DNA of 64,000 nucleotides from Egaibacter sp046050465. GTDB lineage: Bacteria; Pseudomonadota; Gammaproteobacteria; Burkholderiales; Burkholderiaceae_C. Positions 26,819-35,805 of the stretch are shown here, piece after piece (the stretch's first letter is position 1; the number at the start of each line of letters is the position of its first letter). The stretch covers positions 29,040-93,039 of the forward strand of contig JBJOPS010000008.1 of the NCBI GenBank assembly GCA_046050465.1, written 5' to 3'. The position numbers and the translations under genes were made by a program. A model generated the notes under the pieces. The model saw only the letters and a list, made by a program, of their open reading frames with translations, did no database searches and was not told the origin of the DNA.

Positions 26819-27772
26819 ATGAAACCCGTCCCGCTGCGAGCATTGCTCGCACAGATTCACCACCACCGACGGCCTGTGCTTGTGGTCATCGGCGCCCTGA
26901 TGCTGGGCGCCGGCATGATGGCCTTCGGCGTCTCCACCACCTTGCCCGACGCCGCCCGATGGCCGGCCCGGCAAGTGGTGGAGGCGGTGGACGCGCCACT
27001 GATGATCTCTGTGCCAACGACGTCCACCCCCGACTTCCTGGTTCACCAGTCGCAAACCACCCGGCGCGACGACTCCCTGCAGTCGCTGCTCCAGCGTCTG
27101 GGTGTCGAAAACCGCGACGCGCAGGACTTTCTGTTGCGTGATGCGACCGCGCGCCTGCTGCTGGCGGACACGTCCGGCAAGCTCGCATCCGTTACCCACC
27201 AGGCCATGTGGTTTCAAGAGCCAGGCAAGGCCGGTGAGTTCGTCAGCCTCGATGGCACGAGTCGGCGCCGGGCCTTCCTCGCGTCTCCGCTGGCGTTTTC
27301 GAGGGTCACCAGTTCATACGGGCCGCGCATCCACCCGGTGTTTGGCGTGCAGAAAGACCACAAGGGAACGGACTACGGGGCGCCGGCGGGAACGCCGGTC
27401 CGGACCGTCGCCGACGGTGTGGTGACGTTCGCCGGCCGGCAGAGTGGGTACGGCAACTACGTGGTCATCCGCCACCCCGACAACGCCGCCACCGCCTACG
27501 CTCACCTTGAGCGCATCTCGGTCCGTGTGGGACAGCGCGTGAAGCAAGGTCAGAACATCGGTGCGGTCGGCGCTACGGGCACAGCGACGGGGCCAAATTT
27601 GCACTTTGAATACCTCGTCAAAGGCCAACGCACCAATCCGACCCGGATCGTGGGTGCGCCATCGGTCAACGCCCCGGTGCTGGCCCAGCTGCCGTCGTTC
27701 CAGCGGGAGGCCAAGGTCATGCGGGAACAGCTCGGTGCAGCCACCTCCGTCTCTATGGCCAGCGCGCAGTGA
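26819..27772 (+). CDS. M23 family peptidoglycan endopeptidase
   Basis: 317 aa with one N-terminal membrane helix (about residues 19-37) and a C-terminal LytM/M23 domain. Zinc ligands and catalytic residues: His181 and Asp185 in HKGTDYG, His229 in AYAHL, and His262 in LHFEY. It should cut peptide cross-links in peptidoglycan in the periplasm. It is shorter than the M23 proteins of about 450 aa that I associate with betaproteobacterial genomes. ATG at 26819 gives the signal anchor. Its stop overlaps the GTG start of the L,D-transpeptidase, pairing a cutting and a linking enzyme. Confidence 0.9.
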   Translation: MKPVPLRALLAQIHHHRRPVLVVIGALMLGAGMMAFGVSTTLPDAARWPARQVVEAVDAPLMISVPTTSTPDFLVHQSQTTRRDDSLQSLLQRLGVENRDAQDFLLRDATARLLLADTSGKLASVTHQAMWFQEPGKAGEFVSLDGTSRRRAFLASPLAFSRVTSSYGPRIHPVFGVQKDHKGTDYGAPAGTPVRTVADGVVTFAGRQSGYGNYVVIRHPDNAATAYAHLERISVRVGQRVKQGQNIGAVGATGTATGPNLHFEYLVKGQRTNPTRIVGAPSVNAPVLAQLPSFQREAKVMREQLGAATSVSMASAQ

Positions 27773-29070
27773 CCCGAAAGCCCGCCCCCATCCTGCCCAT
27801 CGATGGTCCTGCGATGTCGCCCTCCGATGCGTCTTCCACCCGGCGGGCCTGGCTCGCACGCAGTGCAACCGCGGTTTCGGCGCTGGCCTTGCCCTTCCAG
27901 CCCGCCAGAGCCCAGCCGGTCCGCAGTGCATCGATCGACGGCGCTGCGCTGGCCGGCAGCTTGCGCTCGTCGCCCGAAGCGCGGCTGATCCAGATCTACC
28001 GCGCCATCGCCGCCGCAGACCCACAGGCCTTGCCGCTGGCCGCCGTTCTGGTGCGCGATGTGCCCAGCTTCCAGCTGGGCCAACTCGTTTACGCAGACCT
28101 TCTGCTGGCCCGAAGCGGTTCGTTCCCCAGCTTCACCACGGTCACAGACGGGTCACCTGAAGTGCGTGGGCAACTGCAAAAGCTTCGCACGGAAGCCCAC
28201 CGACGACTGGCCTCATTCCAGGAAATGCCACCCGCTGGCACAGTCCCTGAGCAAGTCCTGCAACTTGCGCATAACGTCCGTCATGTGGTGGTGGTGGACG
28301 CCAGCCATTCCAGGGTTTATGTCTTTGAGCATCAGGCGAACAGTTTGCAACTGATCCGCAGTTTCTACGCATCCATAGGCCAGGCAGGATTCGATAAGCG
28401 GGTAGAAGGTGACCTGCGTACGCCGTTGGGGGTGTATTTCATCACCAACCGCCTGGACGACTCGCAGGTCGAGGAGCTGTACGGCATCGGCGCACTGCCG
28501 CTAAACTACCCCAACGAGCACGATCGCCGCCTGGGGCGCACCGGTAGCGGCATATGGTTGCATGGTGTGCCACGTGCCACCTACTCGCGTAGCCCCTACG
28601 CCACCGAGGGCTGCGTGGCACTTGCCAACGATGATATGGCCTACCTCATGGAGATGTTGCAAACGAGGCGAACGCCGGTAGTGGTTGCGGAAGAAGTGAA
28701 CTGGGTTCGCCCCGCCAACCAGGTGACAGAACGCCGCAGCCTTGAATCTATTCTCAGTCAATGGCAGCAAGCCCGTGCACGGGGTGACAGCGGCGCGCTA
28801 CAGGTGCTCCAAACGGCAGACTACAACGTACGCGGCAGCAGTCTCTCTCGCAAGGTGTCCGTGGGGGCGGAAAATTCACCCACCACCCGTGAAACGGAGT
28901 CGCAGGCCGAGTGGCGTGATGTTTCAATGTTTCGCTGGAAACGCCAATCAGAGGTGGCCATCGTCAACTACACAGCGGTTGTCCCGAAGCAGGCACGCAG
29001 TACCGAGCGCCGTCAGTATTGGGTACGGGAGCAGGGCCGCTGGCGCCTGTTCTTCGATGGGATCGTCTGA
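27769..29070 (+). CDS. L,D-transpeptidase (YkuD domain)
   Basis: 433 aa. N-terminal TRRAWLARSATAVSALAL is a secretion signal with Tat-like twin arginines. The YkuD domain (about 170-305) has the catalytic motif with His265 (HGVPRATYSRSPYATEGC) and nucleophile Cys282. A C-terminal region of about 100 residues may be an NTF2-like or substrate domain (ending YWVREQGRWRLFFDG). Such enzymes form 3-3 cross-links or attach lipoproteins to peptidoglycan. GTG 27769 overlaps the M23 stop; ATG 27814 is an alternative. Last gene of the cluster. The 174 nt after it contain nothing recognisable. Confidence 0.9.
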   Translation: MTRKPAPILPIDGPAMSPSDASSTRRAWLARSATAVSALALPFQPARAQPVRSASIDGAALAGSLRSSPEARLIQIYRAIAAADPQALPLAAVLVRDVPSFQLGQLVYADLLLARSGSFPSFTTVTDGSPEVRGQLQKLRTEAHRRLASFQEMPPAGTVPEQVLQLAHNVRHVVVVDASHSRVYVFEHQANSLQLIRSFYASIGQAGFDKRVEGDLRTPLGVYFITNRLDDSQVEELYGIGALPLNYPNEHDRRLGRTGSGIWLHGVPRATYSRSPYATEGCVALANDDMAYLMEMLQTRRTPVVVAEEVNWVRPANQVTERRSLESILSQWQQARARGDSGALQVLQTADYNVRGSSLSRKVSVGAENSPTTRETESQAEWRDVSMFRWKRQSEVAIVNYTAVVPKQARSTERRQYWVREQGRWRLFFDGIV

Positions 29071-29244
29071 ACGGCTGCAAGTCTCATCGGTGCTATGAAC
29101 CGGACGGAAATCGGTTTCGGATGGTGCGTTGGTACCGTTTGAATCTTAAGTGCGACCGTAACATGGATGTCAGAGAAAATGGTGGGCTTCGATTTTTGTC
29201 TGTGGGGTAGCACGGTGATGCTCTCGCTGCCCGTTTCTCCGCCT

Positions 29245-30036
29245 TTACTGAGCCACCCACCCGCCATCCATGTTCCATGCAACCCCACGCACGTTGTTGC
29301 CGGCGGGGGAGCAGAAGAACACGGCCAGTTCGCCCAGCTCTTCGGGGGTGGTGAACTGCATGGAGGGTTCTTTTTCGCCCAGCAGTTGTCTGGTGGCGGC
29401 TGCGTTGGTGATGCCTTGCGCGGCGGCTTTGGCGTCCACCTGTTTTTGCACCAGCGGGGTGAGCACCCAGCCGGGGCAGATGGCGTTGCAGGTCACGCCG
29501 GTGGTGGCGTTTTCCAGCGCGGTTACCTTGGTCAGGCCCACCACGCCGTGTTTGGCGGCCACGTAGGCTGATTTTTCGGGCGAGCCCACCAGGCCGTGGG
29601 CAGACGCCACGTTGATGATGCGGCCCCAGCCCTTGCCGCCGTCAGCGGCTTTCATGGCGGGCAGCGCCAGGCGCGTGGCGTGGAAGGCGCTGGTGAGGTT
29701 GATGGCGATGATGGCATCCCACTTCTCGGTGGGGAAGTCTTCAATCTTGGCCACGTGCTGGATGCCTGCGTTGTTCACCAGAATATCCACCCGCCCGAAG
29801 GTGCTGGCGGCGTAGGCCATCATGTCGGCAATTTCTGATGCCTTGCTCATGTCGGCGCCGTGGTAGCCCACCTTGACGCCGGGCGCGGCCACGGCGGCGA
29901 TGTCGGCTTTGGGGCCTTCCACGTCGCCAAAACCGTTCAAAACGATGTTGGCGCCCTGTTTGGCCAGGGCCTTGGCAATGCCCAGGCCAATGCCGCTGGT
30001 GGAGCCGGTGACGAGTGCAGTTTTTCCGTTGAGCAT
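29245..30036 (-). CDS. 3-hydroxybutyrate dehydrogenase
   Basis: Short-chain dehydrogenase that oxidises D-3-hydroxybutyrate to acetoacetate with NAD, part of polyhydroxybutyrate turnover. The Rossmann motif TGSTSGIGLGIA is near the N-terminus, the NNAG motif follows, and the catalytic YxxxK is SAYVAAKHG. The segment AICPGWVLTPLVQKQ and the length of 263 aa fit the 3-hydroxybutyrate dehydrogenase subfamily well. ATG at 30036; a longer open frame upstream lacks family similarity. Divergent from the hydrolase at 30134, and the first clear chromosomal-type gene after the metal cluster. Confidence 0.93.
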   Translation of the reverse strand: MLNGKTALVTGSTSGIGLGIAKALAKQGANIVLNGFGDVEGPKADIAAVAAPGVKVGYHGADMSKASEIADMMAYAASTFGRVDILVNNAGIQHVAKIEDFPTEKWDAIIAINLTSAFHATRLALPAMKAADGGKGWGRIINVASAHGLVGSPEKSAYVAAKHGVVGLTKVTALENATTGVTCNAICPGWVLTPLVQKQVDAKAAAQGITNAAATRQLLGEKEPSMQFTTPEELGELAVFFCSPAGNNVRGVAWNMDGGWVAQ

Positions 30037-30133
30037 GGTGGTTTCCAGAGGGTGATTTACAAAAAGGGTTTGGGTATGAATTAGGATGCAGGGAGCATGA
30101 CAATTCATTATCAAGCCTTTCATTTCACCACCC

Positions 30134-31114
30134 ATGTCTGAACCTGCGCTGAACGATGTATCCTGCCCCGACGCCAACGGCGGCCACCGCATGGCCTATT
30201 GGCAGTGGGGCGACCCCGCCGCCGCCCACGTGATCGTGTGTGTGCACGGCCTGAGCCGGCAGGGCCGCGACTTTGACGTGCTGGCACAGGCGCTGTGCAA
30301 ACGGGCGGACCACCCCGTGCGCGTGGTGTGCCCGGACGTGGTGGGCCGGGGAAAAAGCGACTGGCTGAAGGACCCGATGGGTTACCAGGTGCCCAACTAC
30401 GCGGCGGACATGCTGGCGCTGCTGGCCAAACTCGTTCCGCCGCAGGACAGCCCCAAGACGGAACAACCCCCTCGGGGGGCAGGGAGGACACGCAGTGCCG
30501 AACGTGGGGGCGAGTTACCCACCCGGCTGGACTGGGTGGGCACCAGCATGGGCGGGCTCATTGGCATGGTGATTTGCGGGCAGCCCGATTTGCCGCTGCC
30601 AGTTCCGGTAAGCCGCCTGGTGCTGAATGATGTGGGCCCGGCCATCCAGTGGGAAGCCATCCAGCGCATTGGCCAATACCTGGGCAAGAGCGGGCGTTTT
30701 GCGTCGGTGGACGAAGCGGCGCAGGCCATGTGGGCCATTTCCAGCAGTTTTGGCCCCCACACGCGCGAGCAGTGGCTGGCGCTGTCCCGGCCGATGCTGA
30801 AGCTCATGACGGACGCGCAGGGTGGTTATGCCCTGCATTACGACCCCGCCATCGCCATTCCCTTTGGTGCGGCCACGCAGGAGTCCACGGCACAGGGTGG
30901 GCAGATGCTGTGCAAGCTTTATGACAACATCAAGGCGGCCACGTTGCTGGTGCGTGGCGCACAGTCTGATCTGCTGTCGCCCCAAACGGCGTTTGCCATG
31001 ACCCAGCGTGGTCCCAAAGCGAAACTGGTCGAGTTTGATGGTGTGGGCCACGCGCCCACACTCATTGCGGACGATCAGGTGGACGCCGTGGCGTCGTTTC
31101 TGCTGGCGCCGTGA
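30134..31114 (+). CDS. Alpha/beta hydrolase
   Basis: Predicted serine hydrolase of 326 aa. The strand-loop VIVCVHGLSRQGRDF supplies the oxyanion region, the nucleophile elbow is GTSMGG, and a late GHAPTL holds the probable catalytic His; the acid is likely Asp in GAQSDLLS. Substrate unknown. Residues about 106-126 (PKTEQPPRGAGRTRSAERGG) are low-complexity, basic and encoded by a dispersed GC-rich repeat inserted just before the nucleophile strand. It is followed after 12 nt by relA, so the two may be cotranscribed. Confidence 0.88.
   Translation: MSEPALNDVSCPDANGGHRMAYWQWGDPAAAHVIVCVHGLSRQGRDFDVLAQALCKRADHPVRVVCPDVVGRGKSDWLKDPMGYQVPNYAADMLALLAKLVPPQDSPKTEQPPRGAGRTRSAERGGELPTRLDWVGTSMGGLIGMVICGQPDLPLPVPVSRLVLNDVGPAIQWEAIQRIGQYLGKSGRFASVDEAAQAMWAISSSFGPHTREQWLALSRPMLKLMTDAQGGYALHYDPAIAIPFGAATQESTAQGGQMLCKLYDNIKAATLLVRGAQSDLLSPQTAFAMTQRGPKAKLVEFDGVGHAPTLIADDQVDAVASFLLAP
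30451..30510 (+). repeat. GC-rich dispersed repeat, copy 1 (inside hydrolase gene)
   Basis: Begins CCCCAAGACGGAACA, contains the palindromic centre CCCCCTCGGGGGGCAG and then CACGCAGTG, ending GTGGGGG. The reverse complement of 32152-32236 matches block by block. It is kept in frame in the hydrolase. Confidence 0.8.
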
Positions 31115-31126
31115 GATGGTGGGGAG

Positions 31127-33451
31127 TTGATGAAAAGCCTTGCGCCTGAACCCATCGGTTGCGCGCCACCGTCGCAGTTGATCGCCGCCACCGCGCACAG
31201 CCTGCCGGTGGAGGTGAATGCGCTGGCGCGGGCCCGTGCGTTTGCCGAGCCGTTGCTGGTGGGCGAGACGCTGGACACCGGCGAAAACATCCTGGCCCAT
31301 GCCGATGCGGTGGCGGCCATCCTGAAGGCCATTGGTGGCTCCGAGGCGATGCAGGCGGCCAGTTACCTCGTGTATGCGTGTGACCATCTGAACAAGCCGC
31401 AGGAGGTGATTGCCAAGGCCTTTGGCGACAACTTTGCCGCGCTGGCCATGGAGACCACCAAGCTGGTAAAAGTGCAGCGCCAGGCGCGCATTGCGCAAGG
31501 GGCGGTCAACCGGGCTGCCACGCCCATTCCCATGGCGCAAACCGCCGCGGCGCAGACCGAAAACGTGCGCAAGATGCTGCTGGCGTTTTCGCGCGACCTG
31601 CGAGTGGTGATGCTGCGTCTGGCGTCCCGGCTGCAGACGCTGCGCCACTTTGCCCAGACCAAGCTGCCTGTGCCGCCCGCGCTGGCGGGTGAGTCGCTGC
31701 AGGTGTTTGCGCCGCTGGCCAACCGGCTGGGCATCTGGGAAATCAAGTGGGAACTGGAGGATTTGTCGTTCCGCTTTCTGGAGCCCGATACCTACAAACA
31801 GGTAGCCGGTCTGCTGGATGAAAAACGCATTGAGCGCGAGGCCTTTGTGGAGCGCCTGCGCGCTCGGGTGCAGCAGGATCTGAAAGCCCAAGGCATCATC
31901 GCCATGGTGCAGGGCCGTCCCAAACACATCTACAGCATCGTCAAGAAGATGCGTGGCAAGTCGCTGGGGTTTGATCAGGTGTATGACATCCGCGCACTGC
32001 GGGTGGTGGTGGCGTCTATCCCCGAGTGTTATGCCGCCTTGAGCTGGGTGCACAACCATTTCCAGCCGGTGACCGAAGAGTTCGACGACTACATCGCCAA
32101 GCCCAAGGCCAATGGCTACCAGTCGCTGCACACCATTGTGCGGGAATATGACCCCCACGCTCCACCACTGCGTGGGTCGCTGCCCCCCGAGGGGTCTGTC
32201 CCGCTTTGGGGCGGCCCGGCAGCGGGACGCTCATCAAGCCAGCCCATCGAAGTGCAAATCCGCACGCAGGCCATGCACGACCATGCAGAGCATGGCGTGG
32301 CGGCGCACTGGGCCTACAAGGAAGCGGGCGTCAAGGGGTATGGCGGGGTTTCGGCGGCGGGTGAATACGATGCCAAGATCGCCGTGCTGCGCCAGTTGCT
32401 GGCCTGGGAGCGCGACCTGTCTGGCGAACACGGTGGCGTGTTTGACGACCAGATTTATGTACTGACGCCCGACGCCGCCATCGTGGAGCTGCCCCAGGGC
32501 GCTACGGCGGTGGACTTTGCCTACAGCGTGCACACCAACCTGGGCCACCGCTGCCGCGGCGCGCGGGTGGACGGTGTGATGGTGCCGCTGAATACGCCGC
32601 TCAAAAACGGTCAGACGGTGGAGGTGACGGTAGCCAAAGAAGGTGGCCCGTCGCGCGACTGGCTCAACCCCGAGCTGGGTTTTCTCACCAGCCACCGGGC
32701 CAAGGCCAAAGTGCGGGCCTGGTTCAACGCGCTGGCCAGTCATGAAACCGTGGCGCGGGGCCGTGAAGCGGTTGAAAAACTGCTGCAGCGCGAGGGCAAA
32801 ACCGCGATCAATCTGGAAGATCTGGCCGCCAGGCTGGGCTTCAATTCAGCTGATGACCTGTTTGCCGTGGTGGGCAAAGACGAGTTCTCGCTGCGCAACA
32901 TTGAGATGGTGCTGCGCCCGCCGGAGCCCGTTGCACTGCAGCAAGACATGGTGCTGCTCAAGAAGCCGCGCGTGGCCGACAAGGGCGCTGGTGGCGGCGT
33001 GCTGGTGGTGGGGGTTGATTCGCTGATGACCCAGTTGGCCAAGTGCTGCAAACCTGCACCCCCGGACGCCATCAGCGGTTTTGTGACCCGGGGTAAGGGT
33101 GTGAGCGTGCACCGCACCGACTGCTCCAACCTGGCCGAGCTGATTGCCCGCAATGGCGAGCGCGTGATTGATGTGCAATGGGGTCAAGCCAAGTTGTATG
33201 CCAAAGGGGAAGGTTCCGCGGTGTACCCCGTGGACGTGGCTATTCAGGCGGCAGACCGGCAGGGCTTGCTGCGCGATATTTCCGAAATTTTCACCAAGGA
33301 AAAGATGAACGTGATTGGTGTGCAGACCCAGTCGGTCAAGGGCACGGCCTGGATGACGTTCACAGTGGAGGTGACCGATTCCGGGCGACTGAACAAGGTG
33401 CTGGGTACGGTGGCAGAGCTGGATGGTGTGCGGTCGGCCCGGAGGCGATAG
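31127..33451 (+). CDS. relA: (p)ppGpp synthetase, RelA type
   Basis: Makes the alarmone (p)ppGpp on starved ribosomes. The order is HD-like domain (residues about 40-190), synthetase domain (RPKHIYSIVKKMRGKS, VYDIRALRVVV), TGS domain (DAAIVELPQGATAVDFAYSV), zinc-finger-type region (KCCKP) and C-terminal ACT domain. The hydrolase motif HD is replaced (VYACDHL), so it should be synthetase-only. At 774 aa it is slightly longer than usual, partly because residues about 342-370 are encoded by a GC-rich repeat inserted in the synthetase domain between SLHTIVREY and IEVQIRTQAMHDHAEHG. ATG at 31127. Confidence 0.95.
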   Translation: MMKSLAPEPIGCAPPSQLIAATAHSLPVEVNALARARAFAEPLLVGETLDTGENILAHADAVAAILKAIGGSEAMQAASYLVYACDHLNKPQEVIAKAFGDNFAALAMETTKLVKVQRQARIAQGAVNRAATPIPMAQTAAAQTENVRKMLLAFSRDLRVVMLRLASRLQTLRHFAQTKLPVPPALAGESLQVFAPLANRLGIWEIKWELEDLSFRFLEPDTYKQVAGLLDEKRIEREAFVERLRARVQQDLKAQGIIAMVQGRPKHIYSIVKKMRGKSLGFDQVYDIRALRVVVASIPECYAALSWVHNHFQPVTEEFDDYIAKPKANGYQSLHTIVREYDPHAPPLRGSLPPEGSVPLWGGPAAGRSSSQPIEVQIRTQAMHDHAEHGVAAHWAYKEAGVKGYGGVSAAGEYDAKIAVLRQLLAWERDLSGEHGGVFDDQIYVLTPDAAIVELPQGATAVDFAYSVHTNLGHRCRGARVDGVMVPLNTPLKNGQTVEVTVAKEGGPSRDWLNPELGFLTSHRAKAKVRAWFNALASHETVARGREAVEKLLQREGKTAINLEDLAARLGFNSADDLFAVVGKDEFSLRNIEMVLRPPEPVALQQDMVLLKKPRVADKGAGGGVLVVGVDSLMTQLAKCCKPAPPDAISGFVTRGKGVSVHRTDCSNLAELIARNGERVIDVQWGQAKLYAKGEGSAVYPVDVAIQAADRQGLLRDISEIFTKEKMNVIGVQTQSVKGTAWMTFTVEVTDSGRLNKVLGTVAELDGVRSARRR
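32152..32236 (-). repeat. GC-rich dispersed repeat, copy 2 (inside relA)
   Basis: Reversed relative to the copy at 30451. Shared blocks in the same order are CCCCAA, GGGACA, the centre CCCCTCGGGGGGCAGCGA, CACGCAGTGG and CGTGGGGG. Maintains the relA frame and encodes a Pro/Gly-rich insert. Confidence 0.8.
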
Positions 33452-33513
33452 CGGGATGCTGCCTGATGAGGGCAGCCATCAGGATGGGTAGCTGTGAAGG
33501 CGCCTCAAAATTT

Positions 33514-34176
33514 TCACTGCGTTCCAAAAATCCGGTCACCCGCGTCGCCCAGACCGGGCAAGATGTAACCATGGTCGTTCAGCTGTCGGTCAATGGCTGC
33601 GGTGTAGATGGGCACATCCGGGTGCGCCGCCTTCATGGTGGCAATGCCTTCGGGGCAGGTGAGCAGGCACACAAATTTGATGGATTTTGGTTTGAGCGTC
33701 TTGACACGCTCAATCGCCGCAACCGCCGAGTTGCCGGTGGCCAGCATGGGGTCCACGATGATCACGTCGCGCTCGGTCATCTCTTGCGGCATCCTGAAGT
33801 AGTACTCAACCGCCTTCAGTGTTTTGGGGTCGCGGTACAGGCCAATATGTCCCACACGTGCGCCGGGCACCACGCTCAGCATGCCATCCAGAATGCCGGT
33901 GCCGGCGCGCAGTATGGACACCAGAACCAGTTTTTTGCCATCAATCATCCTGGCCGTCATCTTTTCCAGCGGGGTTTCGATTTCAACGTCCTGCGTGGCC
34001 ATGTCACGTGTGACCTCATAGGCCATCAACATGCTCAGCTCGTTGAGCAAATGGCGAAAGCTGTTGGTGCTGGCGTCTTTTTTGCGCATCAGTGTGAGCT
34101 TGTGTTGCACCAACGGGTGGTCCAGCAGGTGGACCTGGCTATCGGGAAGTCGGGATGTGTTTGCAGTGTTGATCAT
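33514..34176 (-). CDS. upp: Uracil phosphoribosyltransferase
   Basis: Salvages uracil to UMP using PRPP. The PRPP-binding loop is [14 protein letters not shown], the family segment [14 protein letters not shown] is present, and the C-terminal uracil site is around [16 protein letters not shown]. At 220 aa it is slightly longer than E. coli Upp (208 aa). It begins 39 nt after the stop of the HerA-like ATPase gene on the same strand, suggesting shared transcription, and converges with relA. Confidence 0.97.
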   Translation of the reverse strand: MINTANTSRLPDSQVHLLDHPLVQHKLTLMRKKDASTNSFRHLLNELSMLMAYEVTRDMATQDVEIETPLEKMTARMIDGKKLVLVSILRAGTGILDGMLSVVPGARVGHIGLYRDPKTLKAVEYYFRMPQEMTERDVIIVDPMLATGNSAVAAIERVKTLKPKSIKFVCLLTCPEGIATMKAAHPDVPIYTAAIDRQLNDHGYILPGLGDAGDRIFGTQ

Positions 34177-34215
34177 GGTGTTCCCGTGGTGGTGTTGAGT
34201 TTCGGCTGGGTGGGA

Positions 34216-35748
34216 TTACCTGCGTCCGCCGAAAATGCCGCCCAGCACCCCGCGTATCACTTGCCTGCCGACTTCGCGCCCGATGGCACTGGCGGCGCTT
34301 TTGAACATCTGTTCGCCTGCGCTGGCCCGGGTGCGCCGCGCGCCGCCACCCAACAAGCTGCCCAGGCCGTCCAGAATGCCGCCGCCAGCTTCAGTTTCCT
34401 TGTCTTTGGCGACGGTTTTGGACATCTGGTCCACGCTCTCTTTGGCAGTAGATTCGTCTGCCATACGGGTCTGCGTGCGGCCCTTGATGGCTTCGAAGGC
34501 CGATTCGCGATCAACCACTTTTTCGTAAACACCAGCCACGATCGAGTCGGCAATCAGGACCTTTCGCTGCTCGGGCTTTATCGGGCCAATCTGGCTGCAG
34601 GGCGGCAGCACGTAAACACGCTCGGTGACGCCAGGGCGGCCTTTCTCGTCCAGAAAACTCACCAGCGCCTCGCCCACGGCCAGCTCGGTAATCGCCGCAT
34701 CGATGCTGAATTTGGGGTTTTGACGCATCGTCTCGGCAGCCGACTTGACTGCTTTCTGGTCACGCGGGGTAAAGGCGCGCAGGGCATGTTGAACGCGGTT
34801 GCCTAGTTGCGCGAGCACCGAATCGGGCACATCCAGCGCGTTTTGCGTCACGAAATACACACCCACGCCCTTGCTGCGCACCAGGCGCACTACCAGTTCG
34901 ATGCGTTCCAGCAGCGCCTTGGGGGCGTCAGTGAACAACAGGTGCGCTTCGTCGAAGAAAAAGACGATTTTGGGTTTGTCCAGATCACCCACCTCGGGCA
35001 GGTTCTCAAACAGCTCGCTCAGCATCCAAAGCAAAAACGTGGCGTACATGCGCGGCGAGTTCATCAGCTTGTCGGCGGCCAACACGTTGATGAGGCCACG
35101 CCCGCTGGCATCGGTCTGCATGAAGTCTTCAATGTTGAGCATGGGCTCACCAAAGAACTTGTCCCCGCCCTGAGCCTCGATCTGCATCAGCCCGCGCTGG
35201 ATAGCCCCAATGCTGGCGGCGCTGATGTTGCCGTATTCGGTGGTGAAATCTGATGCGTTGTCGCCCACGTTCTGGCACATGGCGCGCAGGTCTTTCATGT
35301 CCAGCAGCAAAAGACCATCGTCGTCGGCAATCTTGAAGACCAGCTGCAGCACACCCGCCTGGGTTTCGTTCAGATTGAGCATGCGGGCCAGCAGCAGCGG
35401 GCCCAAGTCGCTCACGGTGGCGCGGACCGGATGGCCCTGCTCACCATAAACGTCCCATAAAGTCACGGGGAATGCTACAAATTCAGGAGCTGCCAGCGCA
35501 CGTTCCTTGAGGACTTTGCCCAGTTTTTCCGACAAAACCCCGGCTTGAGAGATGCCGGTGAGGTCGCCCTTGACGTCGGCCATGAACACCGGCACACCGA
35601 TGCGGGAAAACCCCTCGGCCATGGTTTGCAGCGTGATGGTTTTGCCGGTGCCGGTGGCACCCGTGATCAATCCGTGCCGGTTGGCCTTGTCTGGCCGCAG
35701 GAAGCACTGGGTGGTGTCGTGTTGGGCAATCAGGATAGGGTCGGCCAT
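34216..35748 (-). CDS. HerA-like ATPase (DUF853/helicase HerA C-terminal type)
   Basis: 510-aa P-loop ATPase related to HerA/FtsK translocases. Walker A is GATGTGKT at residues 30-37, and Walker B is [12 protein letters not shown] near residue 265. The C-terminal quarter is Gly/Ala/Arg-rich ([24 protein letters not shown]). Family members are widespread in proteobacteria as YjgR-type proteins; the cellular role is not established. Residues 77-92 are encoded by an antisense 48-nt repeat placed between the Walker A region and the conserved [19 protein letters not shown] segment. It is divergent from yebC with 57 nt between starts. Confidence 0.9.
   Translation of the reverse strand: MADPILIAQHDTTQCFLRPDKANRHGLITGATGTGKTITLQTMAEGFSRIGVPVFMADVKGDLTGISQAGVLSEKLGKVLKERALAAPEFVAFPVTLWDVYGEQGHPVRATVSDLGPLLLARMLNLNETQAGVLQLVFKIADDDGLLLLDMKDLRAMCQNVGDNASDFTTEYGNISAASIGAIQRGLMQIEAQGGDKFFGEPMLNIEDFMQTDASGRGLINVLAADKLMNSPRMYATFLLWMLSELFENLPEVGDLDKPKIVFFFDEAHLLFTDAPKALLERIELVVRLVRSKGVGVYFVTQNALDVPDSVLAQLGNRVQHALRAFTPRDQKAVKSAAETMRQNPKFSIDAAITELAVGEALVSFLDEKGRPGVTERVYVLPPCSQIGPIKPEQRKVLIADSIVAGVYEKVVDRESAFEAIKGRTQTRMADESTAKESVDQMSKTVAKDKETEAGGGILDGLGSLLGGGARRTRASAGEQMFKSAASAIGREVGRQVIRGVLGGIFGGRR
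35473..35520 (+). repeat. 48-nt dispersed repeat, copy 5 (inside HerA-like gene)
   Basis: TGCTACAAATTCAGGAGCTG then CGCACG and TTGAGGACTT; gap-free against the other copies and closest to the uvrD copy at its GCTAT end. It is antisense to the gene, so the gene reads it in the common GTA GCA frame. Confidence 0.75.
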
Positions 35749-35805
35749 AAGACTCTCGAAAAGTACAATCTAGCGATAGCGTAACGAATTTTTGAAGGAT
35801 TTCGC

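Noticed and set aside
30515..32158. 547-codon open frame on the minus strand
   Set aside because: Antisense to the hydrolase gene and relA; His/Gln/Arg-rich composition typical of a shadow frame.
33178..34806. 542-codon open frame on the plus strand
   Set aside because: Runs through the end of relA and antisense to upp and the HerA-like gene; no recognisable domain.
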